37,678 nucleotides of DNA, from positions 1-37,678 of the IMG/VR virus record IMGVR_UViG_3300042362_000131. One strand, given 5' to 3'. Under the pieces are notes generated by a model. It was given only the letters and a program-made list of their open reading frames with translations. It was not told the origin of the DNA and did not search any database. Positions 6,377 to 16,220 of the stretch are shown piece after piece. Numbering within the stretch: the stretch's first letter is position 1; the number at the start of each line of letters is the position of its first letter. The DNA is from a virus. The translations under genes were made by a program, and so were the position numbers.

Positions 6377-7359
6377 GCACACAAAACCCCATCGGATCAG
6401 AAATCGTAGATAAACTGCTTGCGGTGTTCCCTAATCTGCCAAGCCACCAGTTGGCTCGCATGATTTACAAAGAAAACCCAACCGTCTTCCCTAATCAAGA
6501 AGCGGTGCGCAACGCCATCCGCTACCGCCGAGGGGCTATAGGAAAGGCTCATAGAGAAACGGTTAACTTGGAAGCCCCAACCACTCCTGCACGATCTATC
6601 CCCAAGTCTTGCGTTCGTGAGTGGTCCCCCTTCATCATGGATGGGGTGGATAAGGTGGCTATCCTCTCAGACATCCATGTTCCCTACCATACCGAGGAGG
6701 CCATTGAGTGCGCGGTGAAGCGCGCCAAGAAGCAGGACGTGGACGGCATCATCCTCAACGGCGACACCATCGACTGTCATAGCCTTTCTCAGTTTATCAA
6801 AGACCCTCGCGCTCGGTCGTTCAAGCAAGAGCGTGAGACGACGAATGAGCTATTGGAGTATCTAAGACAAGAATTCCCTGATACCCGTATAGTCTGGCGA
6901 GACGGCAACCATGAGGATCGCTTTAAGACCTACATGATGCAGAAGGCTCCCGAGGTCTACGATGAGAAATTTTGCTCCATCGACAAGCTACTCAACTTTG
7001 AGGATTTGGGCATCGAGTATGTCACCGACAAGCGCATCATCATGCTGGGTGGACTAGCCGTGATGCATGGGCATGAGTTCCACAAAGGCTTCGCGCCCCC
7101 GGTGAACCCTGCTCGCGGAGCCTACCTCAAGGCTAAGCAGAGCGTCATGGTCGGCCACCACCACCGCACCTCAGAGCACACGGAAACGGCCCTAGACGGG
7201 ACGATGACCACTACTTGGAGTGTAGGGTGCCTCTCAGACCTGCACCCCGCTTATAGCCCATACAACAGCTATAACCACGGGTCAGCCATCGTTACCCTAG
7301 ACGGCAGCTATTACGAGGTAGCCAACTACCGTATCGTCAACGGACGAGCGTTGAATTAG
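6373..7359 (+). CDS. Calcineurin-like metallophosphoesterase
   Basis: A 328-residue protein with all five metal-binding blocks of the family: LSDIHVPYH (Asp100, His102), LNGDTID (Asp131), DGNHEDR (Asn179, His180), VMHGHEF and VGHHHR. It should cleave a phosphoester, possibly in nucleic acid. An N-terminal 60-residue part (VFPNLPSHQLARMIYKENP, then a basic YRRG) looks like a helix-turn-helix extension, which would point to a DNA or RNA substrate. It is the last gene of the plus arm; its TAG overlaps the TAA of the convergent ejection protein gene. The true substrate is unknown. Confidence 0.92.
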   Translation: MSTQNPIGSEIVDKLLAVFPNLPSHQLARMIYKENPTVFPNQEAVRNAIRYRRGAIGKAHRETVNLEAPTTPARSIPKSCVREWSPFIMDGVDKVAILSDIHVPYHTEEAIECAVKRAKKQDVDGIILNGDTIDCHSLSQFIKDPRARSFKQERETTNELLEYLRQEFPDTRIVWRDGNHEDRFKTYMMQKAPEVYDEKFCSIDKLLNFEDLGIEYVTDKRIIMLGGLAVMHGHEFHKGFAPPVNPARGAYLKAKQSVMVGHHHRTSEHTETALDGTMTTTWSVGCLSDLHPAYSPYNSYNHGSAIVTLDGSYYEVANYRIVNGRALN

Positions 7360-10079
7360 TCCCTGCCGCCAAAGAGGTATTGGTCAACGGCACGCTGTTG
7401 GTCAACAGTTAGGCCGTCCAACATCTCATTGTAGTTGTTGAAAAGCTCTTTCCCGCCCTCATTGATTGCCTGTTGAATAATAGCGATGTCTCGTGCCGCT
7501 TTGTTTGGTGAAAGCATAGCTGCACGCGCCCTCGGGAAGGCAACAATGTCGGCCGGATTAGCCTTTTGAATGAACTTCATGCCAGCAATGGACTCAAGGG
7601 CCATTGACGTAGCACGGGCTGCAAACAAGTTGGGGTATGGTGCCGTTGCAAGCAGTCCAGACATCTGCTGAAGGCGAGAGGTTTTCTTAGCCTTTTCAAG
7701 AGCCAGTTTCGTATCGTAGGCCACCCAAGCCTCAAGAGCACCCATGCGCCGATCTCCGATGAGATCGCGCATAGCATCCATACGGTCTTTAGAGCCAAAG
7801 ACATTTGTAACAATCTTATCTACGTCAAACTGCTCGCGGGTTCCCTTAACTGAGGAAGCAGTAGCGTTACGCGAGTTCTCAAAGATGCGCTGAAAGGCCA
7901 TATCTCCAAGATCCGTGCGCTGCTGTGCTGGCATCCCATTAATAAACTTCTTGATATAGTCTGGGCGCATCTCGCTGTTAAAAACAACAGCGTCCAAAAC
8001 CTCTTCTGGATTTCGAGCCGAGAACTGATAGTTGCCATTACGGCTCAATGAGAGCATTGACTCAGCTAAGCCATTGCGACGGCTCTTTGCCAATGCGACT
8101 GCCTTATCAAAAAAGGCATTGGCACTATCAATTCCAGCTTCTTGGGCGATTCCAATAGCTTGGTCTAGATCGTCCATAGATGGCAACGTAGGACGAGTAA
8201 ATACACCGCCAACTCGCTGCAATGCATCTTGTTGTTCAGCGAGCCTGCGAAGCACCTGAACTCCCTTGGTTCCGCCAAAAAGCTGGTCCCTAATAGTCGC
8301 ATCCTTCATGGAGTCCATCTTACGAACCAATGCAGCCACATTGATGACATCTTGGCCCATTACCTTAGTGGTGGCATCTCCACGCATCGTGTCGATTGTG
8401 ACACGCCTAAGCTGATCGAAAACAGGCTTAGGAAGCAGTTTTTGAGTAACCTCCCAGTCGGTTTTCTTACCTTGAATCAAGGTGTCAACCAAGTCACTTG
8501 GATTATCAAAGAGATTATTCGATAGCTTTCTTGCAAACTGATTGGTCTCCATATCAGCAATAAAGCCAGCGTAGTCTTTATTGTACTGAAGCATCAGTTC
8601 CCTTGCTTTACCAGAAAGCGACTCCGTGGATTTCTCCAAGTCGGTACTCAATGCTCTATATAGCTTCCTAGCGACACCAGCATCAAGGTCTCCATACAGA
8701 TTCTGATTTCCACCAACAACCTCTCCTAAACGGGAGCGAATGTAGCGAACATTCTGAAACTGCTGCGTCATTGACGTAGCGTTTTCAAGGTCAGAAAGAA
8801 TGCCGCCAACAGAAGGCATACTCTCGATGTTGATAAATTGACCAGTTTCCGGGTCTTTACCGCGAAGCGTAGAAATCTTTCTTAGCTCAGAAATAGCTTT
8901 CTTGGTTTCATTAAGAGAAACAAAGAACTTACCAACGCCCTTCTTTTGGGACTGAGCTTCAATTTCTGCAATTGCCGCATCGAAAATTTTATTGGCGTTT
9001 TGCTGAGCGGTTTCGCTAGTCATTCGCGCCCCTTCAATGGAAGCCTCAACAATCTTATCGGGCGGTAAATCAATCCTTGGAGCAGCGGCATCCATCACAC
9101 TCATCGCTTGCCTATCAATGTTCTGAGATGCAAAACCAAGCTGACGTTGAACTTGTTGGCGGGTTTGTCTATCGGCATCTGTAACAACCTTTGCGATGTA
9201 GTCGCCCACGGCACGGGCCTGCCTAGAGCCGGGATTAGTGGTTGTTTCTCGAATTGCCTGACCAACCTCTGCGGAAGTTGCTGGGTTCACTCCAAACTCA
9301 GAAAGAGTCTTCACGGCCTCTTCGCCCTCCCGCTCAATAGATTTGTTATATCTACGGATACCCATTGCCTCCTTAACTCTTGAAGCTACCTTTCCAGCAA
9401 CAAGCGGAAAGGCAACGCCAATAGCAGTCTCACCAAGTCCTTCTGCGGTTCGCCGAGCAGCAATCTCTTCTGGATCAATCGGCTGACCAGTTGCAAACCG
9501 AAACAAAACATCTTGAATGGCACCAGCGGTCTGCCCAGCCGCAGCGGTTACTCCAGACAACTCGGCAACCTTAGCCAAGGTTCCTGCGGCAGTCGGAGTT
9601 CTTGCAATACCAGCAGCAATGCTAGTTGCTACCTCGGGAACCCTTCCAGAAAGCTCAACAATATCGCCAAGATCAAGACCAGCCGGATTATCAATAACGT
9701 AACGGTCCTTTACGTTTGGACTATCGGGAGATCCGGCAGGGACAAGATTACGGCCTTCGGTAAGGGGAATCCAATTTCCCTTTCCGTAAAGCATATCGTA
9801 ATAGTTGCGCTTAGATTCTTGGGTTGATGCAAAACTAGCTTTAAACCGTTCATCTAGCGGAGCATACTGCTCGCTTGGCGGCATAACTGGCTTGTTGAGA
9901 CCAGCCTCAAGCTGCATATTACGAGCAGAAGCCTGAGCCATTTGTTCTGGCGTTCCAGCAACAATCTCAGGAGTTGGCATCTTGGTTTTTGCCACTTCAT
10001 ACAAACGCCTTGCTGATTTGTCGTCGCCCGCCTTTTCAGCATTGCGAGCAGCCTCCATGTAATCAAAGTACGTTAGCAT
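7356..10079 (-). CDS. Large internal virion / ejection protein, 907 residues
   Basis: The last gene of the minus arm. The protein is long, mostly helical and low in cysteine, with a short TPR-like start (YMEAARNAEKAGDDKSARRLYEVA) and a weakly hydrophobic, small-residue section at about 140-240 (VATSIAAGIARTPTAAG). It lies after the tail nozzle gene with two further helical proteins, the position of ejection proteins in podoviruses. No transglycosylase motif was seen. The synonymous codons here look more A/T-rich than in the tail genes around 14-16 kb. The role comes from position and composition, not from a recognised domain. Confidence 0.7.
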   Translation of the reverse strand: MLTYFDYMEAARNAEKAGDDKSARRLYEVAKTKMPTPEIVAGTPEQMAQASARNMQLEAGLNKPVMPPSEQYAPLDERFKASFASTQESKRNYYDMLYGKGNWIPLTEGRNLVPAGSPDSPNVKDRYVIDNPAGLDLGDIVELSGRVPEVATSIAAGIARTPTAAGTLAKVAELSGVTAAAGQTAGAIQDVLFRFATGQPIDPEEIAARRTAEGLGETAIGVAFPLVAGKVASRVKEAMGIRRYNKSIEREGEEAVKTLSEFGVNPATSAEVGQAIRETTTNPGSRQARAVGDYIAKVVTDADRQTRQQVQRQLGFASQNIDRQAMSVMDAAAPRIDLPPDKIVEASIEGARMTSETAQQNANKIFDAAIAEIEAQSQKKGVGKFFVSLNETKKAISELRKISTLRGKDPETGQFINIESMPSVGGILSDLENATSMTQQFQNVRYIRSRLGEVVGGNQNLYGDLDAGVARKLYRALSTDLEKSTESLSGKARELMLQYNKDYAGFIADMETNQFARKLSNNLFDNPSDLVDTLIQGKKTDWEVTQKLLPKPVFDQLRRVTIDTMRGDATTKVMGQDVINVAALVRKMDSMKDATIRDQLFGGTKGVQVLRRLAEQQDALQRVGGVFTRPTLPSMDDLDQAIGIAQEAGIDSANAFFDKAVALAKSRRNGLAESMLSLSRNGNYQFSARNPEEVLDAVVFNSEMRPDYIKKFINGMPAQQRTDLGDMAFQRIFENSRNATASSVKGTREQFDVDKIVTNVFGSKDRMDAMRDLIGDRRMGALEAWVAYDTKLALEKAKKTSRLQQMSGLLATAPYPNLFAARATSMALESIAGMKFIQKANPADIVAFPRARAAMLSPNKAARDIAIIQQAINEGGKELFNNYNEMLDGLTVDQQRAVDQYLFGGRD

Positions 10080-10081
10080 TT

Positions 10082-11380
10082 TTATCGAGTAGTTGATCGG
10101 AACCCAAGATTGCGACCAAGAAATTTATTGGCAAGAGCTGCATCAGCTTCGGATTCTGGAGCAATTGCTTGATTGGCTTTAGTGTCAACAATATCGCTTC
10201 CACGAAGCCTGAGTAGACGTTCGCGGGCCATACGGATCTTTTCGAGAGACGCTTCTTTATTAAGAGTTGTACGGAGCGCAGCAGCACTATCAGCAACCAT
10301 AAGAGCATCTCTGTCTGTAAACGGACCAAGTGGATTTCCACCACGTTCTGACTGAGCTTTTAGCTGAGCGATTTCGTCAAGAGTAAGCGCAGCTCTAATC
10401 GCAGAAAAAGTAATATCAAGTTCTTCGGTTTTGGGGGTAAAAGCATAGGGAACATAACGTCCTTCTATGTTTCCACCAGCACCAGCCATTACAAGGCTTT
10501 CGGCCTTATCAAGATTTTTAAGTAAAAATTCTAGCTTAATATTTGCGGCTTTAGCTGCCTGCTGCTTTTTTACTTCAGACTCTGATTTCTTTTCTGCTTT
10601 TTCTGCTGCCTCAATAGCAGCCGGGCCACCGGGAGTGGCGCGAACAGTTGTATTCCTTGGATCAGAAGATACATACTCAAAACCAAACTGAGGAGTGGGA
10701 CGCGGATCTTCTTGCGTCTCCAACTTTCGATTCAGCAATCTAGTCTCGGCCTCAGTTTTAAGCCTATTAGCTTCATCAAGTTCAGCCTTACGGCGATCAT
10801 TCTCGGCCTGACGAGCAGCATCAGCTTCTGCTTTACGCTGAGCAGCCGTCATATTCTGACGATTTACGAAATTATTAGAAATAGAAAGGGCTTGGTCAAT
10901 TGGTAGCCCAGCGTTGATTGCAATAGGCAACGGATCAACACCGCTGTCAAAGGCTCCCTGAAGCGACTTAGCAATATCGGCCTGCCGCTTTTGAGCCGCT
11001 TCTTGGGCATTAAGCTGCTCGATGGTCTTATAACCAAAAGCAGCAGCAGCACGCTTATCGCCACCAGCCATATTAACTAGAGCCTGCCTAATAGCATCTT
11101 TCTTCTCGGTCTCAGTAGCGGATTCTGGCACTCGACTATTAATGTAGTCGCTAACGCTTTTCCTCTGCTGAGCTGAAGCAAAGATGTTATTTACAGAGGA
11201 ATCAAGCAGCCTATCTGCTTCTTTATTCTTAAAATAGGATTCAACACCTTGTCCGATACCTTCTGTCAAACCAGCAATCCCACGCCCAATGGCCTGACTG
11301 CCAGCAAGCGAACCTTGAAGGAAAGGCGTGTAATCAATGCGCCCCAGTTCTGGACGAATACCTGTTCCAATGCGTGCCAT
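10082..11380 (-). CDS. Internal virion / ejection protein, 432 residues
   Basis: Starts MARIGTGIRPELGRIDYTPF, followed by a Gly/Ala segment (QGSLAGSQAIGRGIAGLTEGIGQG written across residues 22-46) of the kind seen at the start of phage core proteins. The middle (about residues 185-290) is a strongly charged coiled coil (AEADAARQAENDRRKAELDE). It sits two bases before the 907-residue gene and after the Gln/Ala-rich protein. An internal core or ejection role is inferred from that order. Confidence 0.68.
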   Translation of the reverse strand: MARIGTGIRPELGRIDYTPFLQGSLAGSQAIGRGIAGLTEGIGQGVESYFKNKEADRLLDSSVNNIFASAQQRKSVSDYINSRVPESATETEKKDAIRQALVNMAGGDKRAAAAFGYKTIEQLNAQEAAQKRQADIAKSLQGAFDSGVDPLPIAINAGLPIDQALSISNNFVNRQNMTAAQRKAEADAARQAENDRRKAELDEANRLKTEAETRLLNRKLETQEDPRPTPQFGFEYVSSDPRNTTVRATPGGPAAIEAAEKAEKKSESEVKKQQAAKAANIKLEFLLKNLDKAESLVMAGAGGNIEGRYVPYAFTPKTEELDITFSAIRAALTLDEIAQLKAQSERGGNPLGPFTDRDALMVADSAAALRTTLNKEASLEKIRMARERLLRLRGSDIVDTKANQAIAPESEADAALANKFLGRNLGFRSTTR

Positions 11381-11402
11381 AAATTAGAGGGATTTAATGA
11401 GG

Positions 11403-13289
11403 TTATCCGGTGGGAGGTCTTTTTTTGGCAAATGGGTTAACAAACCCACCAGAGGCAAAGCCGCCAAAAGCAGATCCAAGACCAGACATAAGTCCACCAA
11501 TAGCTGCACCTTGGGCACCAGCACGCGCACCATAGGTAGCAGCCTGATAGTTGCCAAGGTTGGCCTGATTCTGGAGGGCTAGGTTAATGCCAGCATTGGG
11601 ATCAAACACCTGACCGCCCATCGCCTGCATCATGCCTGCCGCCATACCTTGTTGCTGCTGGCCTACGCCAAGAGCACCAGACGGACGGCCAAGCACCGTA
11701 GCCATAGGATCAAACGCCGCTCCATACATTCCTACAAGGTTCTGCTGGAAGGCGCGGTTGGCGGCCAATTCACCCTGACGAGCCTGACCCAAAAGACCAA
11801 GGTTTGCAATGCCCTGTTGCTGTTGAGAGGCTTGGAAAGCGCGGTTTTGAAGGCCGAGGTTCGCCATCATCTCCTGATTGGTGAGACCAACCTGAGTCTG
11901 CGTAGCCTGATTAGCTAGGGCAGTACGCATCGCGGATTCCAAGTTTGCCTGACCAGCGACGTTAGCAGCCTGAGCACCAAACTGTCCCGCCTCATTAAAA
12001 GCAGCTTGGTTGGCAGCATTGGCCTGCATCTGGGCCTGCTGGTTAGCCATCTGGAACTGAGCAGCAAGTTGAGCATTGCCCTGAGAGGCGGCGTTCTGTG
12101 CAGCAGCAGCAAACTGAGCGGCTTGATTCTGAGCGGCTGCACCAAACTGCGCAGCCTCATTGGCAGACATTGCTCCAAACTGAGCGGCCTGATTGAGAGC
12201 CTGTTGATCGGCCAAAGAAAGTTGAACACCTGCCGCTTGATTAGCCAAGGCGGAGCGCAACTGAGCCTCTTGATTCATCTGAGCACGACCAAGATCCTGA
12301 CCATACACACCCGTAGCAAATCCACGGCTTGCATTGAGGTCGGCCAGATAAGCCTGATTGAGCGCAGCAGCCTGCTGGATGTCCTGAGCCTGACGCTGAC
12401 GAACAGCTTCAGAACGAGACATAGCTTCAGCAGCAATCGCCTGATTGCTCATTTCTAGACCACGGGAAGCAAAAGCCTCACGGGTAGCCTGCTGGGCGTT
12501 ACGAAGTTCCTCCGGCGAAAGCTGGCCTGTAGAAACAGCCATCTCCGCAGCACGGCGACGGAACGTATCGGAAGCTGCAGTAGGAGCCGCCTCCATAGCC
12601 TGTCCGTAAAGTTGCTGTCCAAGGGCACCCTGCCCAATCGTCTGGGCAGCAACGTCGGCAACACGCTGGGCGCGGGCAGCATCATAGCCCTGAGCTGCAT
12701 AGCCCTGAGCGTTATAACCTTGGGCCTCAATCGTAGGAGCAGCACCAAGCATAGCCGCTTGCATTGTGGCAGCGTCATACCCCTGAGCCTGCATGGTGGG
12801 GGCAGCACCAATGAGAGCAGCTTGCGCTGGCGTGATGTTTACATCACCAAAAATGCGTGTATTGCTAAGAGCCGTTTGAAGGTCTTTATAAGAATCCCTC
12901 TCTCCTCCCATTGCTCGCGCAGCCTCAAGCTGAGCAAACATCTGGGGGTTAGCCTGCATAAGTGCAGACAGATAACCACCGCTTTGGCTCTGGAGGGCGC
13001 GGATGTCTGCATCCCGCTGAAGACGATCAGCCGTTTCCTGAGCCTTTACAAGATCAGGGGTGATTTGGTTAAGGATGTCAATCGCACCAGCCTGTCCACC
13101 AACACCACGAAGATACTGCTCCTGTTCTTGGAGATTGAGTGCCGTGTACTGCGGACGGAATTGCTGTTCAGCAGCCAGAATCCTGCCCTGCAACTCAGGG
13201 TCGGCCATCTTATTGATGAAATCCAAAGAGGCTTGACCGGGATCAACGGCTGCCGGGGGCGGGGGAGGTGCTGAAATCGAAGTTTTCAT
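11403..13289 (-). CDS. Gln/Ala-rich internal virion protein with short repeats
   Basis: A 628-residue protein dominated by Ala, Gln, Gly and Asn. Two kinds of internal repeat are visible. Around residues 165-210 there are units like QGYDAATMQAAMLGAAP and AQGYNAQGYAAQGYDAA. Around residues 350-450 there are units like NQAAQFGA and NEAAQFGAAAQ. A proline run occurs near the start (APPPPPAA). The C-terminus is Gly-rich with GLMSGLGSAFGGFASGGF, possibly membrane-active. Such proteins are typically ejected with DNA in short-tailed phages. Starts directly after the stop of the gene at 13290. Confidence 0.72.
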   Translation of the reverse strand: MKTSISAPPPPPAAVDPGQASLDFINKMADPELQGRILAAEQQFRPQYTALNLQEQEQYLRGVGGQAGAIDILNQITPDLVKAQETADRLQRDADIRALQSQSGGYLSALMQANPQMFAQLEAARAMGGERDSYKDLQTALSNTRIFGDVNITPAQAALIGAAPTMQAQGYDAATMQAAMLGAAPTIEAQGYNAQGYAAQGYDAARAQRVADVAAQTIGQGALGQQLYGQAMEAAPTAASDTFRRRAAEMAVSTGQLSPEELRNAQQATREAFASRGLEMSNQAIAAEAMSRSEAVRQRQAQDIQQAAALNQAYLADLNASRGFATGVYGQDLGRAQMNQEAQLRSALANQAAGVQLSLADQQALNQAAQFGAMSANEAAQFGAAAQNQAAQFAAAAQNAASQGNAQLAAQFQMANQQAQMQANAANQAAFNEAGQFGAQAANVAGQANLESAMRTALANQATQTQVGLTNQEMMANLGLQNRAFQASQQQQGIANLGLLGQARQGELAANRAFQQNLVGMYGAAFDPMATVLGRPSGALGVGQQQQGMAAGMMQAMGGQVFDPNAGINLALQNQANLGNYQAATYGARAGAQGAAIGGLMSGLGSAFGGFASGGFVNPFAKKRPPTG

Positions 13290-13622
13290 TTATGCAAATC
13301 GCTCGAATGTGGAGGCATTATACACTCTAAACCTGTTATTTCCGTCCTTGTTGCGCCGCCACCCAATGTAGGGCAAACGGTAGGGTGCTTGGTCGAAGAA
13401 CCACTTGAGGCAGTCGTTTCCAACGGCACAATGAACATACCAACAGTCTGGGTTCTCGGGGTTCCAACTATCGTCCCCCTTAGCCAGTTCAATCGGCTTA
13501 GCCATGAGGAAGCGATCCTCTAGGCTTAACACTACGCCATTAGTCAGATACCAACTAAGCTGTTCCTCAAAGTTGAGGCCGCGCTCCACAAACATCTTTT
13601 TAGCCTCATAGATAGGCTTCAT
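13290..13622 (-). CDS. Conserved-looking 110-residue tail-region protein
   Basis: A protein rich in Trp, Tyr and Asn (DDSWNPENPDCWYVHCAVG, LPYIGWRRNKDG) with no recognised motif. The ATG overlaps the stop of the nozzle gene (TAATG), so the two are coupled. Similar small proteins often lie beside tail genes of environmental podoviruses, but that is a recollection, not a search result. Confidence 0.7.
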   Translation of the reverse strand: MKPIYEAKKMFVERGLNFEEQLSWYLTNGVVLSLEDRFLMAKPIELAKGDDSWNPENPDCWYVHCAVGNDCLKWFFDQAPYRLPYIGWRRNKDGNNRFRVYNASTFERFA

Positions 13623-15808
13623 TACGATGCTTCAGTAACAGAGCGGAAGGCTTGATAGGCTTCTAGCTTCACCATGCGGAGCTTAGGACGGCCTTTCGTG
13701 GGGACAAACTTTAGCTGCATTCCATAGGCGCGGATGTTGCCAATACGGCCACGAATAGAGCTATCCTCACCAATAGGCAGGTCTTCCTCAAGGCTTTCAG
13801 CCAATGAGTACATTGGGGCTTCCTTGTCGATGTTTTCGGAAATCATGGTGATGTCCGCATCGCTAGGCTCATACTCAGAGCTTTCAACGTGAACCTCGTA
13901 GGCATTGAAGCTCTTGCGGCCAACGTCGTCAAAGACATACTGGCGGGTAACTACCTCTGACTCAATCGGGTACGGGATAGAGTCGCCGCCGGGAACCGTG
14001 TAGATGTAGTCGAACCCATCCACGCGCTCATCAATGGTATGCACGCCACCAAAGCGGTTAACGGCATAGAGCTTGTTGATGCCGCCAGCCCCAGACACGA
14101 TGAGGTTGCTGATGTCCCAGCCCTCTTGGTCGATGATGTCCAAACTCTCCCAGCCCTGATTCAACAGGTTGTAGACAAGGATGGCATTGTTGCGCGGACT
14201 GTTATCTAGTGGTACTGCAATCCAATAGCGATTGTCGTGGTAGATCGCCACAGCGTTGTGGGCGTAGTCTGGATTGATCCGCTTGATGAGCGGGTTAATC
14301 GGGTCAGACAGGGGTAGCCCCGCGCCACGAAGGTTGTACAAGTCTTGGAAGGACGTGGAGTAGACGCCGTTGTCGGACAGGAAGAAAATACGGTCGCCAA
14401 TCGTAACCACACTCTTCTGCGCCACCAACCCTGCCTCACGGGTGATTTCCTTCAAAGAAATATCCGCAATAGATCCGCTCAGCCCGAGCATTAGATGGAT
14501 CGAATTGCGGTTGAAGATAACAGCGTTATCCTCAGTAAATGGGTGAACATACTGGAGATAGTCCGCAATCCCAGCCGTAACCTTTAGCTGGTTTTGGATG
14601 CGGTCATAAGTGTCAGAGTCGAATACGTCCGATAGGAGGATTTCATCCCTGACGTTCCGGTCCGTAATTGTTTCGCTGCCGCTGCTGCCCGTGGTGTTGT
14701 AGTAATAGGGGACAATCAAACGCCGCTGGTGGTAGACACCCCACGCCGGGGCGGGCATATGCGTGAAGCCAAGCTGGGACGGCTGCTTCTTGGCGTACAC
14801 CACCTTATGCGAAGTTAGATCGGGAACTTCAGCGTAGAAAGTAAAGGTATCGGCGTTTGCTACCGTAGCAATAACATACCCCTCCTCTTGCTCAACAAGA
14901 GTAGAACTTCCTTTATCAACAACATGAATCCTGTCCCCAACCAAAAGACCGTGAGCCGTTTCGCTAACCGTTACAATACCGTTTGCAATTACGGTGTTGT
15001 TGTTTGAATCCAAGTAAGTGGTTGCGGCGTAATCTCCATTAGCCACCTTCGTAAAAGCTGGCGTGCCGCTAAAGCTGCCATTCCATTGCAGAGCCGTAGC
15101 CCCGTCGCGGAATATGAAAACCTTGTTGAAGGCTTGCAGCATATTCACGGGTTGTGAAATGAAGATGCCAGAAGGGTAGGCAATCGTCGTCGTTGCCTTG
15201 GTCGCCATGTTGATAGCGATGGCGTTCGAGAACAGAGCGAGGATGATGTACTCGTCGTTGTTCGATGCTGGATTTGAGAACAGGCATGAGCCGAAAGCTC
15301 CGTTGATGCTGCTGGTTCCGAGGATAGCTCCACCAGCCTTAGAGCTAGCAGTAACTGAGTAGGTCTCGCTTCCGGTGGCACCAGCAATCGTGTAGGTAAA
15401 CGTATTAAGGCCAGTAACGGTAATGGTCTTGTTGCCGTTGGGGTCTACCGTGCCGGGGCCAACATCTACAATAGCAACAGCGTAGGACGACGAGAAACCG
15501 TGATTGGTTGACGTAGTGATGGTTACCGTCGTGCCGCTGCGGGTGGCCGAGCTAATAACCACTTGCGGCCACAGATAGAACGGCAGAGCAAGCGTCTCGT
15601 CTTTCGTTCCAATAACAGGGCCAAACGTATCTACGCCGGGACGCACCTGCCACGTCCCATCCACGTTCATCCGTCCATTGACGGACATAGCAAGCTCCCC
15701 GGCCTGCAATTGGTCAGGACGGAGGCGGTTGTTAAATCGGGAAAAGCCAATATCTGCCGTCTCGGCAATAGGCGTATCCCGGCCACTAAAGCTGCTGTAA
15801 CGTGCCAT
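13622..15808 (-). CDS. Tail nozzle / tail tubular protein B-like
   Basis: A 728-residue, beta-rich protein. It begins MARYSSFSGRDTPIAETADI and has the spaced repeating beta segments expected of a nozzle or propeller (for example ADYLQYVHPFTEDNAVIF, TIGDRIFFLSDNGVYSTS, NRYWIAVPLDNS, INKLYAVNRFGGVHTID). In podoviruses this type of protein forms the end of the tail tube. Residues about 84-160 hold an extra domain beginning ISSATRSGTTVTI and ending near TGSETYSV. The same domain is inserted in the tail protein at 24124-24972. It follows a cluster of tiny virion-type genes. Confidence 0.8.
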   Translation of the reverse strand: MARYSSFSGRDTPIAETADIGFSRFNNRLRPDQLQAGELAMSVNGRMNVDGTWQVRPGVDTFGPVIGTKDETLALPFYLWPQVVISSATRSGTTVTITTSTNHGFSSSYAVAIVDVGPGTVDPNGNKTITVTGLNTFTYTIAGATGSETYSVTASSKAGGAILGTSSINGAFGSCLFSNPASNNDEYIILALFSNAIAINMATKATTTIAYPSGIFISQPVNMLQAFNKVFIFRDGATALQWNGSFSGTPAFTKVANGDYAATTYLDSNNNTVIANGIVTVSETAHGLLVGDRIHVVDKGSSTLVEQEEGYVIATVANADTFTFYAEVPDLTSHKVVYAKKQPSQLGFTHMPAPAWGVYHQRRLIVPYYYNTTGSSGSETITDRNVRDEILLSDVFDSDTYDRIQNQLKVTAGIADYLQYVHPFTEDNAVIFNRNSIHLMLGLSGSIADISLKEITREAGLVAQKSVVTIGDRIFFLSDNGVYSTSFQDLYNLRGAGLPLSDPINPLIKRINPDYAHNAVAIYHDNRYWIAVPLDNSPRNNAILVYNLLNQGWESLDIIDQEGWDISNLIVSGAGGINKLYAVNRFGGVHTIDERVDGFDYIYTVPGGDSIPYPIESEVVTRQYVFDDVGRKSFNAYEVHVESSEYEPSDADITMISENIDKEAPMYSLAESLEEDLPIGEDSSIRGRIGNIRAYGMQLKFVPTKGRPKLRMVKLEAYQAFRSVTEAS

Positions 15809-15840
15809 AGATGAATCCCTAACCAGCGGTTAAGGTTCAA

Positions 15841-15984
15841 CTATGATACCTTACGCCGCTTGAAATCTACGCCCTTAATTGTACCTTTGTTTCGGGAAGC
15901 ATAGAACACTTGTTCGCCTCGCTTCGGGCCATATTCCTCGGTCATGGCGGCTTTAATCTTCTTACCCTTCTTCGTGAGTGGCAT
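15841..15984 (-). CDS. 47-residue basic protein (MPLTKKGKKI type)
   Basis: A short frame that starts MPLTKKGKKIKAAMTEEYG, continues GEQVFYASRNKGTIKGVD, and stops at a TAG. This pattern is familiar from very small basic proteins in many environmental phages, so I trust it despite its size. It starts two bases after the stop of the upstream gene. Possibly a capsid or DNA-associated minor protein; no function is established from the sequence. Confidence 0.78.
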   Translation of the reverse strand: MPLTKKGKKIKAAMTEEYGPKRGEQVFYASRNKGTIKGVDFKRRKVS

Positions 15985-15986
15985 GG

Positions 15987-16220
15987 TTATCGGTAGTTAG
16001 AGGTTTTCTTAGCAATCTTCTTGGGCTGCTTAACAAACTGCTTTCCGGCCTTCATGCCCTTACGCTTGGCCCTATTGGTGGCGGCGCGTTCAGCAGGGCT
16101 AAGAGCCTCCCAAGCAGCCTTGGGTAGATAGCGTTCGCCAGTTTTGAGGCTAGGCTTGCCGGATAGGGTGCGCCATTCCTGACGGGTCCAATTGGCTAAG
16201 CTGCGCTGTTGTGGCTTCAT
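15987..16220 (-). CDS. 77-residue basic conserved phage protein
   Basis: Begins MKPQQRSLANWTRQEWRTLS and continues with GERYLPKAAWEALSPAERAA and a Lys-rich tail (GKQFVKQPKKIAKKTSNYR). This TRQ-W...GERYLP...GKQFVKQP pattern recurs, as I recall it, in small proteins of marine phages. The ATG at 16220 overlaps the previous stop (ATGA), so it is preferred to an ATG at 16292. Probably a minor, DNA- or capsid-associated protein; role unproven. Confidence 0.75.
   Translation of the reverse strand: MKPQQRSLANWTRQEWRTLSGKPSLKTGERYLPKAAWEALSPAERAATNRAKRKGMKAGKQFVKQPKKIAKKTSNYR

Noticed and set aside
7356-13289. Peptidoglycan hydrolase domain in the ejection proteins
   Set aside because: No catalytic Glu context or other lysozyme block could be found in the three proteins.
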